From CAZJRB01 sp964547995 (GTDB lineage: Bacteria > Planctomycetota > Planctomycetia > Pirellulales > Thermoguttaceae), in the NCBI GenBank assembly GCA_964547995.1, contig CAZJRB010000019.1, positions 1 to 64,000 of the forward strand: a stretch of 64,000 nucleotides of DNA, read 5' to 3'. The position numbers and the translations under genes are program-made. Shown piece by piece: positions 44,124 to 52,405 of this stretch (positions are counted from its first letter, which is position 1; each line of letters opens with the position of its first letter). Under the pieces are notes generated by a model, which saw nothing but the letters and a program-made list of their open reading frames with translations, did not search any database and was not told where the DNA came from.

Positions 44124-45473
44124 ATGGAAGGTGCCTTCGGCGAAAAGATGGAATCGGTCTGGTTGGTTGCTTATCTGGTTTTCGTTTTCCTGGCGATCGT
44201 CCAGTCGCTGTTGCTGGGGCTTCAGACCTGGGAACACCGCCGTTATGCGCGGAGTTGTATGGGGCGATTGGGCCGTCATCGTCCGACGGGGCGCGCGGCG
44301 CTCTTTGCACCGTGCAAGGGGCTCGACATCGGCCTGGAAAGCAATATTCACACGCTGTTTCACCAAGACTATGACGACTACGAGTTGGTGTTCATCGTGG
44401 AAAGCGAGGAAGACCCGGCTTGCGAGGCGATTCGGCGTGTCATGGCAGGGCATCCGTCGGTTCCCTCGCGATTGGTGGCGGCGGGCCGCGCAACGGACAC
44501 GGGCCAAAAGATTCACAATCTTCGAATGGCCACCGCCGATTTGCCCCGGGAAGTGGAATACCTGGCATTCGTTGATTCCGACGCGGGGCCTCGACCCGAG
44601 TGGCTGCGATTGCTCGTCGCTGCTTTGCAGCAAGAACGACGGGGCGCCGTTACGGGCTATCGCTGGTTCGTGCCCGTACGGCAATCGATCAGCAACTATC
44701 TTCTGTACAGCATGAACTGCGACGTGATGGCGCTTTTGGGCCGCAGCAGCCACTACCTGATCTGGGGCGGCTCGTGGGGAATTCGCCGGGACGTGTTCGA
44801 TTCGATCGGCCTGCGCGACGCGTGGAAAGGAACCCTCAGCGACGACTTGATCGCAAGCCGGACACTCCAGCAGGCGCGCCGTCCCGTTCGATTTGAACCG
44901 GCCTGTGTCGTCAGATCGCCGCTCGACTATTCCCCACGGGAAATGTTCTATTTCATGCGCCGCCAGTATCTGGTAACCCGGTTTTACACGCCGAGGTGGT
45001 GGACGTTCGCATTGGTAGCAGCCACGTTTTCCAACCTGGTCCGGGTAGGGAACCTCGCGGCATTGGCGGCCGGATTGGCCTATGGGATTCCACCGGTGTG
45101 GCTCGTGGTCTGTGCGTCGCTCGTGCTGTACCTGCTTTCGGCAATACGTCGCACTTTTCGGCAGGACCTTGTCCGCACCTATTTCCCGGAACGGCTTGCC
45201 AGGTTGCGGGCGGCCCGGCGATTTGACATTTGGGCAAGCCCCATCACGGGGCTGGTCAACTGGGTGGGGATTATCGGTTCGCTCTTTGGGAAACACATCC
45301 GTTGGCGAGGGATTCGCTACCGGATTTCGAGCGGCGGCAAGGTTGGGGCAATCCATCGCGAGGACAGCCAGCCGATACGGGCATCCTGCAACGCCGACGT
45401 GCTCCCAATTTCTAATGTCGTTGAGGCGAATATCCCCAAGCCGCAACTCGCGTGTTACCGGAAGGCAGGTTGA
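44124..45473 (+). CDS. Family 2 glycosyltransferase, ceramide-glucosyltransferase-like
   Basis: A protein of about 449 residues (start uncertain: ATG 44124, ATG 44148 or TTG 44100; none has a good Shine-Dalgarno). One N-terminal helix (ESVWLVAYLVFVFLAIVQSLLLG) is followed by a GT-A domain: ALFAPCKGLDIGLESNI, the DxD-type VDSDAGPRPEWL, and the (D/E)-containing LSDDLIASRTL. Several C-terminal helices follow (FALVAATFSNLVRVGNLAALAAG, LVVCASLVLYLLS). The arrangement matches GT21/HpnI-type lipid glycosyltransferases. The acceptor is unknown. The next gene starts 10 bases downstream, so the two work together. Confidence 0.85.
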   Translation: MEGAFGEKMESVWLVAYLVFVFLAIVQSLLLGLQTWEHRRYARSCMGRLGRHRPTGRAALFAPCKGLDIGLESNIHTLFHQDYDDYELVFIVESEEDPACEAIRRVMAGHPSVPSRLVAAGRATDTGQKIHNLRMATADLPREVEYLAFVDSDAGPRPEWLRLLVAALQQERRGAVTGYRWFVPVRQSISNYLLYSMNCDVMALLGRSSHYLIWGGSWGIRRDVFDSIGLRDAWKGTLSDDLIASRTLQQARRPVRFEPACVVRSPLDYSPREMFYFMRRQYLVTRFYTPRWWTFALVAATFSNLVRVGNLAALAAGLAYGIPPVWLVVCASLVLYLLSAIRRTFRQDLVRTYFPERLARLRAARRFDIWASPITGLVNWVGIIGSLFGKHIRWRGIRYRISSGGKVGAIHREDSQPIRASCNADVLPISNVVEANIPKPQLACYRKAG

Positions 45474-45483
45474 GGATCCGTCG

Positions 45484-46974
45484 ATGCGCGTTATATTGTG
45501 GGATACGCGGAAGCTGGGCGCCTCGAAGGATTTTGCCGGAGGTTTCGGAATCGGGCTGTATCCGGGGACGGGTGGGCTCCGGGACCACATTATCCGTTAT
45601 CACTACACGCGCGACCGGCGACCGGCGGCCTTGTTGTTCGCCCACCTTGCGAGTATCTTCCGCATACTGGGGCATCGGGTGGAATACGCCGAAGACCGCA
45701 TCCCCCGCGGGGCCGACCTCTACGTCTTCTGCCCTTCGCTGGTGACGCTGCACTTGGAACGCCGGGCAATCCGCCGGGCCGTCGCCGACAACCCGGCTGC
45801 CCGGGTGCTCGTCGTGGGGTTGGTCGCCTCCGTAATGCCCAAAGTGTTCGACGGGCTGGACGTGACGGTCGTCAAAGGGGAAGCGGAACAACTGCTCTGG
45901 CGTCTGGACGAGGTGCTTGCGCGGCCGGGTGTTCCGGTGCAGTTGGGGACGCTCGAGAACCTTGACCTGCTGCCGCTACCCGATTGGTCGCTGTTTCGGC
46001 CGCGGAAGTTCCGCATCGGCTACGATTTCTGGCGGTTCCCGACCGCTTTGGTCCAGGCGAGCCGCGGCTGCACGTTTCAGTGCAACTACTGTCCTTATAT
46101 TATCCTTGAGAACTCCACTCGGTTCCGCGATTCGGAAGCGGTCGTCGACGAAATCCGCCACGGAATGCGGCGCTGGGGATTCCGGTCGTTCAAGTTCCGC
46201 GACCCGCTCTTCGGGCTCAGCCGCAAGCAGGTCTTCCGCCTGGCCGAAGGGATCGGGCGGCTGCCGCAGAAGATCCAGTTCTCGATTGAAACGCGCATCG
46301 AGCTGATGCCGCCGGAGGTGCTCCGCGTGCTGCGGCGCGCCGGCCTGACGAGCATCACCGTAGGAATCGAGACGCCCGACGAGGAAACACTCAAGCGGTA
46401 TCGTCGCGACCCGGTTCGGGAGGACCGCCAGCACGCATTCATCGACGCGTGTCGCCGCCTGGGAATCCGCACGGTGGCCGGGTTCATGATCGGTTTCCCG
46501 GAGGATGACGAGGAGTCGATCCGCCGGGTGATGTGGTATGCCCAACAAGTCAATCCCACGTTTGCCAACTTCAACATCGTTACGCCCTATCCCGGCACCG
46601 AGTTCTTCGAGCAGATCAAAGGCCGGATTGCGGATTTCGACTACAGCCATTACACGGTCTACACCCCCGTCTTGAAGTACGAGCACCTGACGGCGGATCG
46701 GCTGGCGTGGTTGCACGCGAAGTGTTTCCACCGGTTTTACTTCCGCTGGGAGTACCTGCGGGAGAATGCCCATCTCCTCTGGCCGGGCTTGCAGAAGTTC
46801 GGTTTCGGTGATAAACAGAGGGAAACACCCGGCGCCGAGCCGGCCCACGACGGGGTGCCCAAGCCGCTCAGCTCTGCCGAATCGATCAATCTCTTGCGCC
46901 GCAAGGGCCTCCGCCGCGACGACCCTCACCAGCGCGGGCCTTCCGCCGACGCCGAACGGCGTTCAACGCAGTAG
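45484..46974 (+). CDS. Radical SAM enzyme with N-terminal B12-binding-like domain
   Basis: A 496-residue protein. ATG 45484 (GAGGAT upstream) is chosen; the frame is open for another 134 codons upstream, but those overlap the glycosyltransferase. Residues 1-150 form an alpha/beta domain of the B12-binding type without a clear DxHxxG. The 4Fe-4S site is the CxxxCxxC of SRGCTFQCNYCPY (C196, C200, C203). Later motifs ITVGIETPDEETL and IRTVAGFMIGFPEDDEES are characteristic of this superfamily. With the glycosyltransferase it suggests modification of a lipid or glycan. It is not clearly HpnJ. Confidence 0.88.
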   Translation: MRVILWDTRKLGASKDFAGGFGIGLYPGTGGLRDHIIRYHYTRDRRPAALLFAHLASIFRILGHRVEYAEDRIPRGADLYVFCPSLVTLHLERRAIRRAVADNPAARVLVVGLVASVMPKVFDGLDVTVVKGEAEQLLWRLDEVLARPGVPVQLGTLENLDLLPLPDWSLFRPRKFRIGYDFWRFPTALVQASRGCTFQCNYCPYIILENSTRFRDSEAVVDEIRHGMRRWGFRSFKFRDPLFGLSRKQVFRLAEGIGRLPQKIQFSIETRIELMPPEVLRVLRRAGLTSITVGIETPDEETLKRYRRDPVREDRQHAFIDACRRLGIRTVAGFMIGFPEDDEESIRRVMWYAQQVNPTFANFNIVTPYPGTEFFEQIKGRIADFDYSHYTVYTPVLKYEHLTADRLAWLHAKCFHRFYFRWEYLRENAHLLWPGLQKFGFGDKQRETPGAEPAHDGVPKPLSSAESINLLRRKGLRRDDPHQRGPSADAERRSTQ

Positions 46975-46980
46975 AGCCGT

Positions 46981-47610
46981 TCATTGCAGGCGTTTGGCAA
47001 CAGCGAGCAAGTCCGTGGCAAGTTTCTGAAGATAGGGGCACTTGTTGATGGCAACTTGCGGATCGACGTACGGAAAGATCTTCTTCGCGTACACGGTCTT
47101 CATGTATCGTCCGCGAAGGATTCCGTTCAGGAACTTCGCCGGAGGTTCGTTGAAATCGACCGTCTCGGGCTTCTCTATTTTTCCGATCTGACCTTGAACG
47201 TCGGCGGGGAACTTCTTGGGATACGCAAGAAGCCACGCCTCGACTTCATGGACCGCGAAATGCTGAAAGAAGCGCTTTCCGAGGTGGTTCGGTATTAAGT
47301 TGCGAATCTGCTCCCTGGCCGTGGAGACCTTTTCGGCAACTGTCGACGCGTTCGAGAAGTCAATGCGGTCCGGCAAGCCATAGAGGTCCAGCAAACCGAA
47401 AACGAAGTCCGCCCCATCCTTCGTCAGGTGAGACTCGACCTTCTGCGCCAGATCGCCCAAATAGTTGCTGACGCCCTTGAATTTCACCGGCCTGATCCCC
47501 ACCTTCTGCTCAAGCTTTGGATCGAGCCAGTGATGGAAGAACGCGGGAAGGGCCGTTTCCGTGTCGCCTTCGACAAACAGGGCGATCTGCCGGGACCTCT
47601 GCCTAGTCAT
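46981..47610 (-). CDS. DUF4276-like TOPRIM-type nuclease candidate
   Basis: A 209-residue protein. ATG 47610 overlaps the end of the ATPase gene by 8 bases. It begins TRQRSRQIALFVEGDTETALP, with the VEGxTE motif that supplies the metal-binding Glu of TOPRIM-like nucleases. Later comes FVFGLLDLYGLPDRIDF, matching the D-x-D/DxYGLP region of DUF4276. HEVEAWLLAYPKKFP is a further family feature. The paired ATPase is a RecF/OLD-like AAA protein. Such ATPase-TOPRIM pairs often act in anti-phage defence, so a defence role is inferred. Confidence 0.8.
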   Translation of the reverse strand: MTRQRSRQIALFVEGDTETALPAFFHHWLDPKLEQKVGIRPVKFKGVSNYLGDLAQKVESHLTKDGADFVFGLLDLYGLPDRIDFSNASTVAEKVSTAREQIRNLIPNHLGKRFFQHFAVHEVEAWLLAYPKKFPADVQGQIGKIEKPETVDFNEPPAKFLNGILRGRYMKTVYAKKIFPYVDPQVAINKCPYLQKLATDLLAVAKRLQ

Positions 47611-48907
47611 GAGGAGTACCTGCCGGACTCGGAGGGGGTGTACTCTCGGGCGGGAGGTCTGCAAACCGTTTTTCCCTGTCGTCGGGTTCCGCCGCGTCCG
47701 CCGCGGCCAGGATGTCCAGCTCGCCGCTGATGAACATCTGCCCCAGACGGTACTTATCGAGCCACTCCTTCAGGCGAGCCGCCGGAAGCGGCAGCAGATG
47801 CGATCGGCCCTCTTCCCAATGGCAGATCGTCACGCTCGGCTCGTGTTCCGTGAAGGCGTCGAGGAACTCGGCCGAATGGCTCGTTATGACGACTTGTGTC
47901 CGTTCGGCGGCAGCAACGGCGTATTCCGCAATGATCGGAAACATGCTCGGGTGCAACCCGATTTCCGGCTCCTCAATCGCGATAAGCGCGGGGGGATCGG
48001 GATCGGCGAGTATTGTCAGCAGCAGCAGGAATCGCAACGTCCCGTCCGAAAGGCTCTGCCCGGCGTGCGGTTCCTTGCTCGAATGCCACTGAACCGCCAA
48101 TTGAATTCGCTGGGCCGCCGCCGGCTGAAACACCAGCTCCTCGAATTCCTCCCCGAACCCCGCTTTCATCCCGTCGTTGATGTCCTGCTTGAAGTCGCGA
48201 TTACTCGTGTAGAGCGTGTGCAACACGGCGGGGAGATTGCTTCCGTCAAGGTCCAGCCCGGTGACGTGCTGCGTGATGGCGGGCGACCGGACGGCGGAAC
48301 GGTCGCCAACCTTCACATCGCGGTAGACGCGCCAAGATGCAAGTATGTGCCTTGTCTCCGAAACCACCGGCTTTGAGGTAGGCCCGGCCACTTGGGTGAG
48401 GAGCAACTCGTTTCGATCCCATGACTTGTCCGCAGGGAGGAAACCGAATTCAAATCCACACCAGTGTTGGTGTCCTGGGGCATGTCCCATGATCGCGAAA
48501 CGGTTGCCGACTGGATGATACCCGTCAGCGTTCTCTGCATGTCCTGGCGTGATCCAGAGCAGTTCTTCTCTCACGCGATAGCTGCTACCCGTACCCACCT
48601 GCTCAAGAGCAAGAGTAACATTGAGTGGAATCTCGGAGAACTCGCCTATGGGAGCCACGGGATCGAGCGTCAATGTCCATCCGAGCAAGTTTGCCTGTTG
48701 GTTCCACAATAATGGTACCATCCCGCCCGACTGGTTGATCGTTTCGAGCAACTTCCCTTTCGCCGTGTTGGAAATCAACTCCAGCAGTTGCAGCAGGTTT
48801 GTCTTCCCCGATCCGTTAGGGCCGACCAGGAGGTTAAGCCTTCCCGGTTCCCAGACGGCCTTCTCGAACGATTTGTAACCGTGGATTTCCAGCTTCCGAA
48901 TGGCCAT
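47603..48907 (-). CDS. AAA-family (AAA_21/RecF-like) ATPase
   Basis: A 434-residue protein. ATG 48907 is used because the family N-terminus begins there (MAIRKLEIHGYKSFEKAVWE). Walker A is GPNGSGKTN (29-37). The ABC-type signature is LSDGTLRFLLL, Walker B is ALIAIEEPEIGLHP, and the switch His is in ITSHSAEFLD. This is the SMC/RecF-like ATPase found in OLD, PARIS-type and retron-type defence modules. A proline-rich, acidic C-terminus follows (PPESTPPPSPAGTPHD). The DUF4276-like gene overlaps its stop, so the two products probably form a complex. Confidence 0.85.
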   Translation of the reverse strand: MAIRKLEIHGYKSFEKAVWEPGRLNLLVGPNGSGKTNLLQLLELISNTAKGKLLETINQSGGMVPLLWNQQANLLGWTLTLDPVAPIGEFSEIPLNVTLALEQVGTGSSYRVREELLWITPGHAENADGYHPVGNRFAIMGHAPGHQHWCGFEFGFLPADKSWDRNELLLTQVAGPTSKPVVSETRHILASWRVYRDVKVGDRSAVRSPAITQHVTGLDLDGSNLPAVLHTLYTSNRDFKQDINDGMKAGFGEEFEELVFQPAAAQRIQLAVQWHSSKEPHAGQSLSDGTLRFLLLLTILADPDPPALIAIEEPEIGLHPSMFPIIAEYAVAAAERTQVVITSHSAEFLDAFTEHEPSVTICHWEEGRSHLLPLPAARLKEWLDKYRLGQMFISGELDILAAADAAEPDDREKRFADLPPESTPPPSPAGTPHD

Positions 48908-49034
48908 GTGACGACTCCTGTGCAACGCCCGGACCGATCGGAGGATCGGGGAACGGCATTGGTAACCCCACTCTTCAGCAGTATACCCGCGCCGGCCGGA
49001 ATTGCCAATGGCCCTTCGCGGCGGCAAGCGGGCC

Positions 49035-49235
49035 TCACGTCGCTGTTTCATCATCGCCGTCCGGCGCCGGCCGATCTCGCTCATCCTCGATTTGCGTCGT
49101 ATCACGCAAATGGCCGCTCCGCAGGTCCTCGCCGGGATAGATGAGCACGCGGCCGCACTTGCACCGGACCTCGTGGCCGAACTGGAAGAGCGTCACGTCG
49201 TAGCCGGCGCTGCATTGGGGGCAGATGATAGCCAT
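49035..49235 (-). CDS. Small zinc-ribbon protein
   Basis: A 66-residue protein starting MAIICPQCSAGYDVTLFQFGHEVRC-type sequence: CPQC at residues 5-8 and CKCG at about 25-28 make one four-cysteine zinc ribbon, followed by VLIYPGEDL and a hydrophilic, acidic tail. GAGGACAATTCCC precedes the ATG. It stands alone between the ATPase and the lut genes. Function unknown; such ribbons often bind nucleic acid or partner proteins. Confidence 0.7.
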   Translation of the reverse strand: MAIICPQCSAGYDVTLFQFGHEVRCKCGRVLIYPGEDLRSGHLRDTTQIEDERDRPAPDGDDETAT

Positions 49236-49285
49236 GGGAATTGTCCTCTGGGAACTGGGATGACTTCATTGTGCTGGGATCGTCA

Positions 49286-49304
49286 GTGCGAAGCCGCAAG
49301 CGGC
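49286..49304. repeat. 19-nt palindromic repeat after lutC (copy 1)
   Basis: GTGCGAAGCCGCAAGCGGC, containing the small hairpin GCCGC-AA-GCGGC, abuts the stop of the LutC-type gene. An identical copy at 51383-51401 lies just after the LutA-type stop on the same strand. Confidence 0.7.
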
Positions 49305-49954
49305 TAGTCGATTAACAATACAATCAATCGTTTCGGGCCGTGGACGCCGAGGATCAGGATTTTTTCGATGTCGGCCGTTCGGCTGGGGCCGGTGATGATG
49401 ACGAACTCGCCGCGGCGGCCCGGCTCGGCGGCACTGGCGCGGACTTCGTCCCAGGCCGCCGGCAGATGCTCGACCAACTGCTCGACCCACGCCGCCACGA
49501 TGCAGTTCGACGGCAGGTAGCACATCAGCCGCTGTTCGGGTGTGTCGCACGAGACCAGGCAACTGCCCGTGTCGGCAAGCAGCTTTCCGGCCGTGACCAA
49601 GCCGACCGGCAACTGCGCCATTTGTTTCGGGTCCGGATTCTCCCGTTCCCATGCCACGCGCTCTTCCGGCAACCCCGAGAGCAGCTCCCGGCAGATCGGC
49701 CGCTCGACCGCGCCAATCGTGTTCCAGTCGTTTTCGTCGAGCAACGTCGCCAGCTTTTCCCGGGCGTCTTCGAAGGAAGTGCAACGGATGACCTCGCCCT
49801 GGACCGCCTCGATCTCGCTGATGAAACGCTCGATCATCTCATCGGTCGAAGGGTTCGTCCGCGGCCAGACCTCGGGCACCGGCGGCCGCTCGACCTCGGC
49901 CATGGTCGATGTTTCGGTGCGAATGCGCCCCAGAATGTTCTCGCGGCTGCTCAT
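49304..49954 (-). CDS. lutC: LutC/YkgG-type LUD-domain protein
   Basis: A 216-residue cytoplasmic protein of the LUD (lactate utilisation) family. It begins SSRENILGRIRTETSTM, with the typical LUD core in VGLVTAGKLLADTGSCLVSCD and the end FVIITGPSRTADIEKILILGVHGPKRLIVLLID. It completes the LutABC complex that oxidises L-lactate to pyruvate. The ATG shares one base with the stop of the preceding lutB gene (TGATG), so the three genes form one operon in the order A, B, C. Confidence 0.9.
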   Translation of the reverse strand: MSSRENILGRIRTETSTMAEVERPPVPEVWPRTNPSTDEMIERFISEIEAVQGEVIRCTSFEDAREKLATLLDENDWNTIGAVERPICRELLSGLPEERVAWERENPDPKQMAQLPVGLVTAGKLLADTGSCLVSCDTPEQRLMCYLPSNCIVAAWVEQLVEHLPAAWDEVRASAAEPGRRGEFVIITGPSRTADIEKILILGVHGPKRLIVLLID

Positions 49955-51369
49955 CACGGATGTTCTTTCTTCTTGCGTTTCCACCGAGTTCGAAACGCCG
50001 GGCCGGGGATCTTGGGCAACTCGCGGCCTCGGGTCCAGGCACGCAGCTTGTCGACGTGCAACGCCCGGGGCACAAGCCCCGCGATGCGAACGCCCATCCG
50101 TACGGCCCACATTGCCAGCCGGTATCGTTTCGGCCCGGACATCCCCCAGGCCCACATCTTCCAGGTGATCCGGTCGATCAGCGATCGGGCGGGCGACCGC
50201 TCGCGGACGGCCCGGTGCCGCAGGTGGACCAACTGGTGCGGGATGTCGATCTTCACCGGACAGACTTCGCTGCACGCCCCACACAACGAGGAGGCAAACG
50301 GCAGCGTGCCGGCCTCCTTCAACCCGCACAGGTGCGGCGAGATGATCGAACCGATCGGGCCGGGGTAGACCCAACCGTAGGCCCAGCCGCCCGCTCGGCG
50401 ATAGACCGGGCAGACGTTCAGGCACATGCCGCAACGGATGCACGACAGGGCCCGACGCGCCGCCGGGTCCTGGAGGATTTTGGTCCGCCCGTTGTCCAAC
50501 AGGATAATATAGAGCTTCCGGCCGGGCGTTGCCCCGTGGATCAAGTGGGTGTAGGTGGTCAGTTTCTGCCCGGTGCCGACGCAGGCCAGCAATTGCAGAA
50601 ACACCGGCAGGTAGTCGATCGAGGGAATGACCTTCTCGATGCCGATCAGGGCGACATGGATTGGCGGCGTCGAGGTTGAGAGCCCCACGTTGCCCTCGTT
50701 CTCGACGATGGCCAGTGTGCCCGTGTCGGCGATCGCGAAGTTGCAGCCCGACATGCCCATGTCGGCGGCGAGAAATTCCTCGCGAAGGTGCCTTCGGGCG
50801 ATGTGCGTCAGGGCTTCGTGTTCGGCGGTGTACGGCTCGTCGAGCTTCTCGTGGAAGAGCTTCCCGACCCCTTCGGCCGAGAGGTGCAGCGCGGGCGTGA
50901 CGATGTGCGTCGGCCGCTGGCCGGAAAGCTGGACAATATATTCGCCCAGATCGGTCTCCAGCGCCCGGATGCCGGCCGCCTCGAACGTGTGGTTCAGCTC
51001 CATCTCCTCGCTGACCATCGACTTGCCTTTGACCACCGCCTTGACATTGTGTTCCCGGGCGATGTCAAGGACATGCTTATTGGCTTCTTTGGCCGTTTCG
51101 GCCCAGAGGACGGTGGCCCCGCGGGCGGAGATGTTGCGCTCGAACTCGACCAAGAGCTTATCGAGATTGGCGACCGTGTAGCCTTTGATCGCCTGGGCGG
51201 CGTCGCGCCAGTCTTGCCAGTATTCGATGGCGTCGGTAACCGTCCGGTTGTTCTTGGTCGAGCGCTCGGCGGCCGAGCCGGTCGCTTCCGAACCGGCCGG
51301 TTCGTAGAGCCCCTTGGTTTGTTCCTTGAGAAACGGGGCGCCTTCGAGATGGAGGTTTTCTTGGGCCAT
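49954..51369 (-). CDS. lutB: LutB-type iron-sulphur lactate utilisation protein
   Basis: A 471-residue protein. ATG 51369 is preferred to a start 9 codons upstream. The N-terminal LUD domain (about 60-300) includes KGKSMVSEEMELNHTFEAAGI and GCNFAIADTGTLAIVENEGN. Two 4Fe-4S motifs follow: CIRCGMCLNVCPVYR and CGACSEVCPVKIDIP. The C-terminus is helical and basic. It transfers electrons in the LutABC lactate oxidation complex. It sits between the LutA- and LutC-type genes, 36 bases after the former. Confidence 0.92.
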   Translation of the reverse strand: MAQENLHLEGAPFLKEQTKGLYEPAGSEATGSAAERSTKNNRTVTDAIEYWQDWRDAAQAIKGYTVANLDKLLVEFERNISARGATVLWAETAKEANKHVLDIAREHNVKAVVKGKSMVSEEMELNHTFEAAGIRALETDLGEYIVQLSGQRPTHIVTPALHLSAEGVGKLFHEKLDEPYTAEHEALTHIARRHLREEFLAADMGMSGCNFAIADTGTLAIVENEGNVGLSTSTPPIHVALIGIEKVIPSIDYLPVFLQLLACVGTGQKLTTYTHLIHGATPGRKLYIILLDNGRTKILQDPAARRALSCIRCGMCLNVCPVYRRAGGWAYGWVYPGPIGSIISPHLCGLKEAGTLPFASSLCGACSEVCPVKIDIPHQLVHLRHRAVRERSPARSLIDRITWKMWAWGMSGPKRYRLAMWAVRMGVRIAGLVPRALHVDKLRAWTRGRELPKIPGPAFRTRWKRKKKEHP

Positions 51370-51382
51370 GGTGCTTCTATTC

Positions 51383-51401
51383 GTGCGAAGCCGCAAGCGG
51401 C
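51383..51401. repeat. 19-nt palindromic repeat after lutA (copy 2)
   Basis: Identical to 49286-49304, and placed in the 36-base gap between the LutA-type stop and the LutB-type start. On the mRNA it could form a short hairpin that tunes expression or stability of the flanking segments. Confidence 0.7.
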
Positions 51402-51405
51402 ATAG

Positions 51406-52182
51406 TTACTCAACTCCCGCTATCAACAGTTCGGCGATGTGTTTGATTTCAATATGCTTTGCTTCCGGCGTCCGACGCATGATGCCGCCGACGTGCATCA
51501 GGCAACTGATGTCGGGCGTGGCGACGACCTCGGCCCCGCTTCTGACGATATTCTCAACCTTGCTCTTGCCCATCGAAAGCGACAGCCCGGCCATCTTCAC
51601 ACTGAACGTGCCGCCGAAGCCGCAGCAGTCTTCCGCGTCGGGCAGTTCGCAGTAGTCCAACTCGCGAATACTCTTTAGCAGCGTCATCGGCTGGTCGACT
51701 ACGCCCAACTCGCGGCGGGTGTGGCAGCCGACGTGCATGGTTACCTTACGGGAATAGGTCGCCCCGGTGTCGGTCACCCCGAGCATGTCGACGAGAAACT
51801 CGGTCAACTCGAACACCCGCCGGCCGATACCGACGACTCGCTCGTCCGGATCGACGTGCCCAAAAAACACCCGGCACATCGCCGCGCAGGACCCCGACGG
51901 CGTGACGATCCAGCGGTGCTCCTCGAAGGCGTCGCAGAACTGGCGAATGACCTTTCCGGCCTCCTCCCAATAGCCGGAGTTAAACGCCGGCTGGCCGCAG
52001 CAGGTCTGCTTCTCGGGGTAGACGACCGGGACGTCGTATTTTTTCAACAGCTTCGCAGTCGCCTCGCCGATCTCCGGATAGAACTGGTCGATATAGCAAG
52101 GAACAAACAACGCAACCGGCTCCCCCTTCTGATACGGCGGGTCGTCTTGCCGCGGGGCCGGAGTGTTAGCGGGTTTTGTCAT
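51406..52182 (-). CDS. lutA: LutA-type Fe-S oxidoreductase (CCG domains)
   Basis: A 258-residue protein with two cysteine-rich CCG domains: ALFVPCYIDQFYP with TCCGQPAFNSGYWEEA, and VTMHVGCHTRRELG with EDCCGFGGTFSVKM. These bind an Fe-S cluster in LutA/GlpC-type subunits. Length is normal (about 240-260). It is the first gene of the lutABC operon; PutA lies upstream behind a palindrome, so it may have its own promoter. Confidence 0.92.
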   Translation of the reverse strand: MTKPANTPAPRQDDPPYQKGEPVALFVPCYIDQFYPEIGEATAKLLKKYDVPVVYPEKQTCCGQPAFNSGYWEEAGKVIRQFCDAFEEHRWIVTPSGSCAAMCRVFFGHVDPDERVVGIGRRVFELTEFLVDMLGVTDTGATYSRKVTMHVGCHTRRELGVVDQPMTLLKSIRELDYCELPDAEDCCGFGGTFSVKMAGLSLSMGKSKVENIVRSGAEVVATPDISCLMHVGGIMRRTPEAKHIEIKHIAELLIAGVE

Positions 52183-52297
52183 CGCAGTACCGTCATGCGG
52201 GGGGGAACTACAAACGTCCGTGTTATAACGCCTTACGGTCTGTTTGACCAGTGGTGTCGTCGCTAGTAACCCGTCTCTTTGGCATGCAAGCTTGTGT

Positions 52298-52382
52298 CAT
52301 AAAGCCGCGACCGTTGGTCGCGCCGGGCGACGCTGGTAACGCCTTCTGACAACGCGGCGCGACCAACGGTCGCGGCTTTATG
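52298..52382. repeat. Perfect 28-bp inverted repeat between putA and lutA
   Basis: Arms 52298-52325 and 52355-52382 (CATAAAGCCGCGACCGTTGG...) are exact inverse copies around a 29-base loop. Half-copies of the same motif occur at about 23716-23742, 37862-37888 and 43284-43312. It lies just downstream of the putA stop and may act as a terminator, but mainly looks like a dispersed palindromic repeat. Confidence 0.8.
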
Positions 52383-52405
52383 GGCGGCTGGGTGCCTGCC
52401 GCACT

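Noticed and set aside
44124..46974. Assignment of the glycosyltransferase/radical SAM pair as hpnI and hpnJ
   Set aside because: The glycosyltransferase is only generally GT21-like, and the N-terminal half of the radical SAM protein does not resemble HpnJ; no hopanoid gene is in the window.
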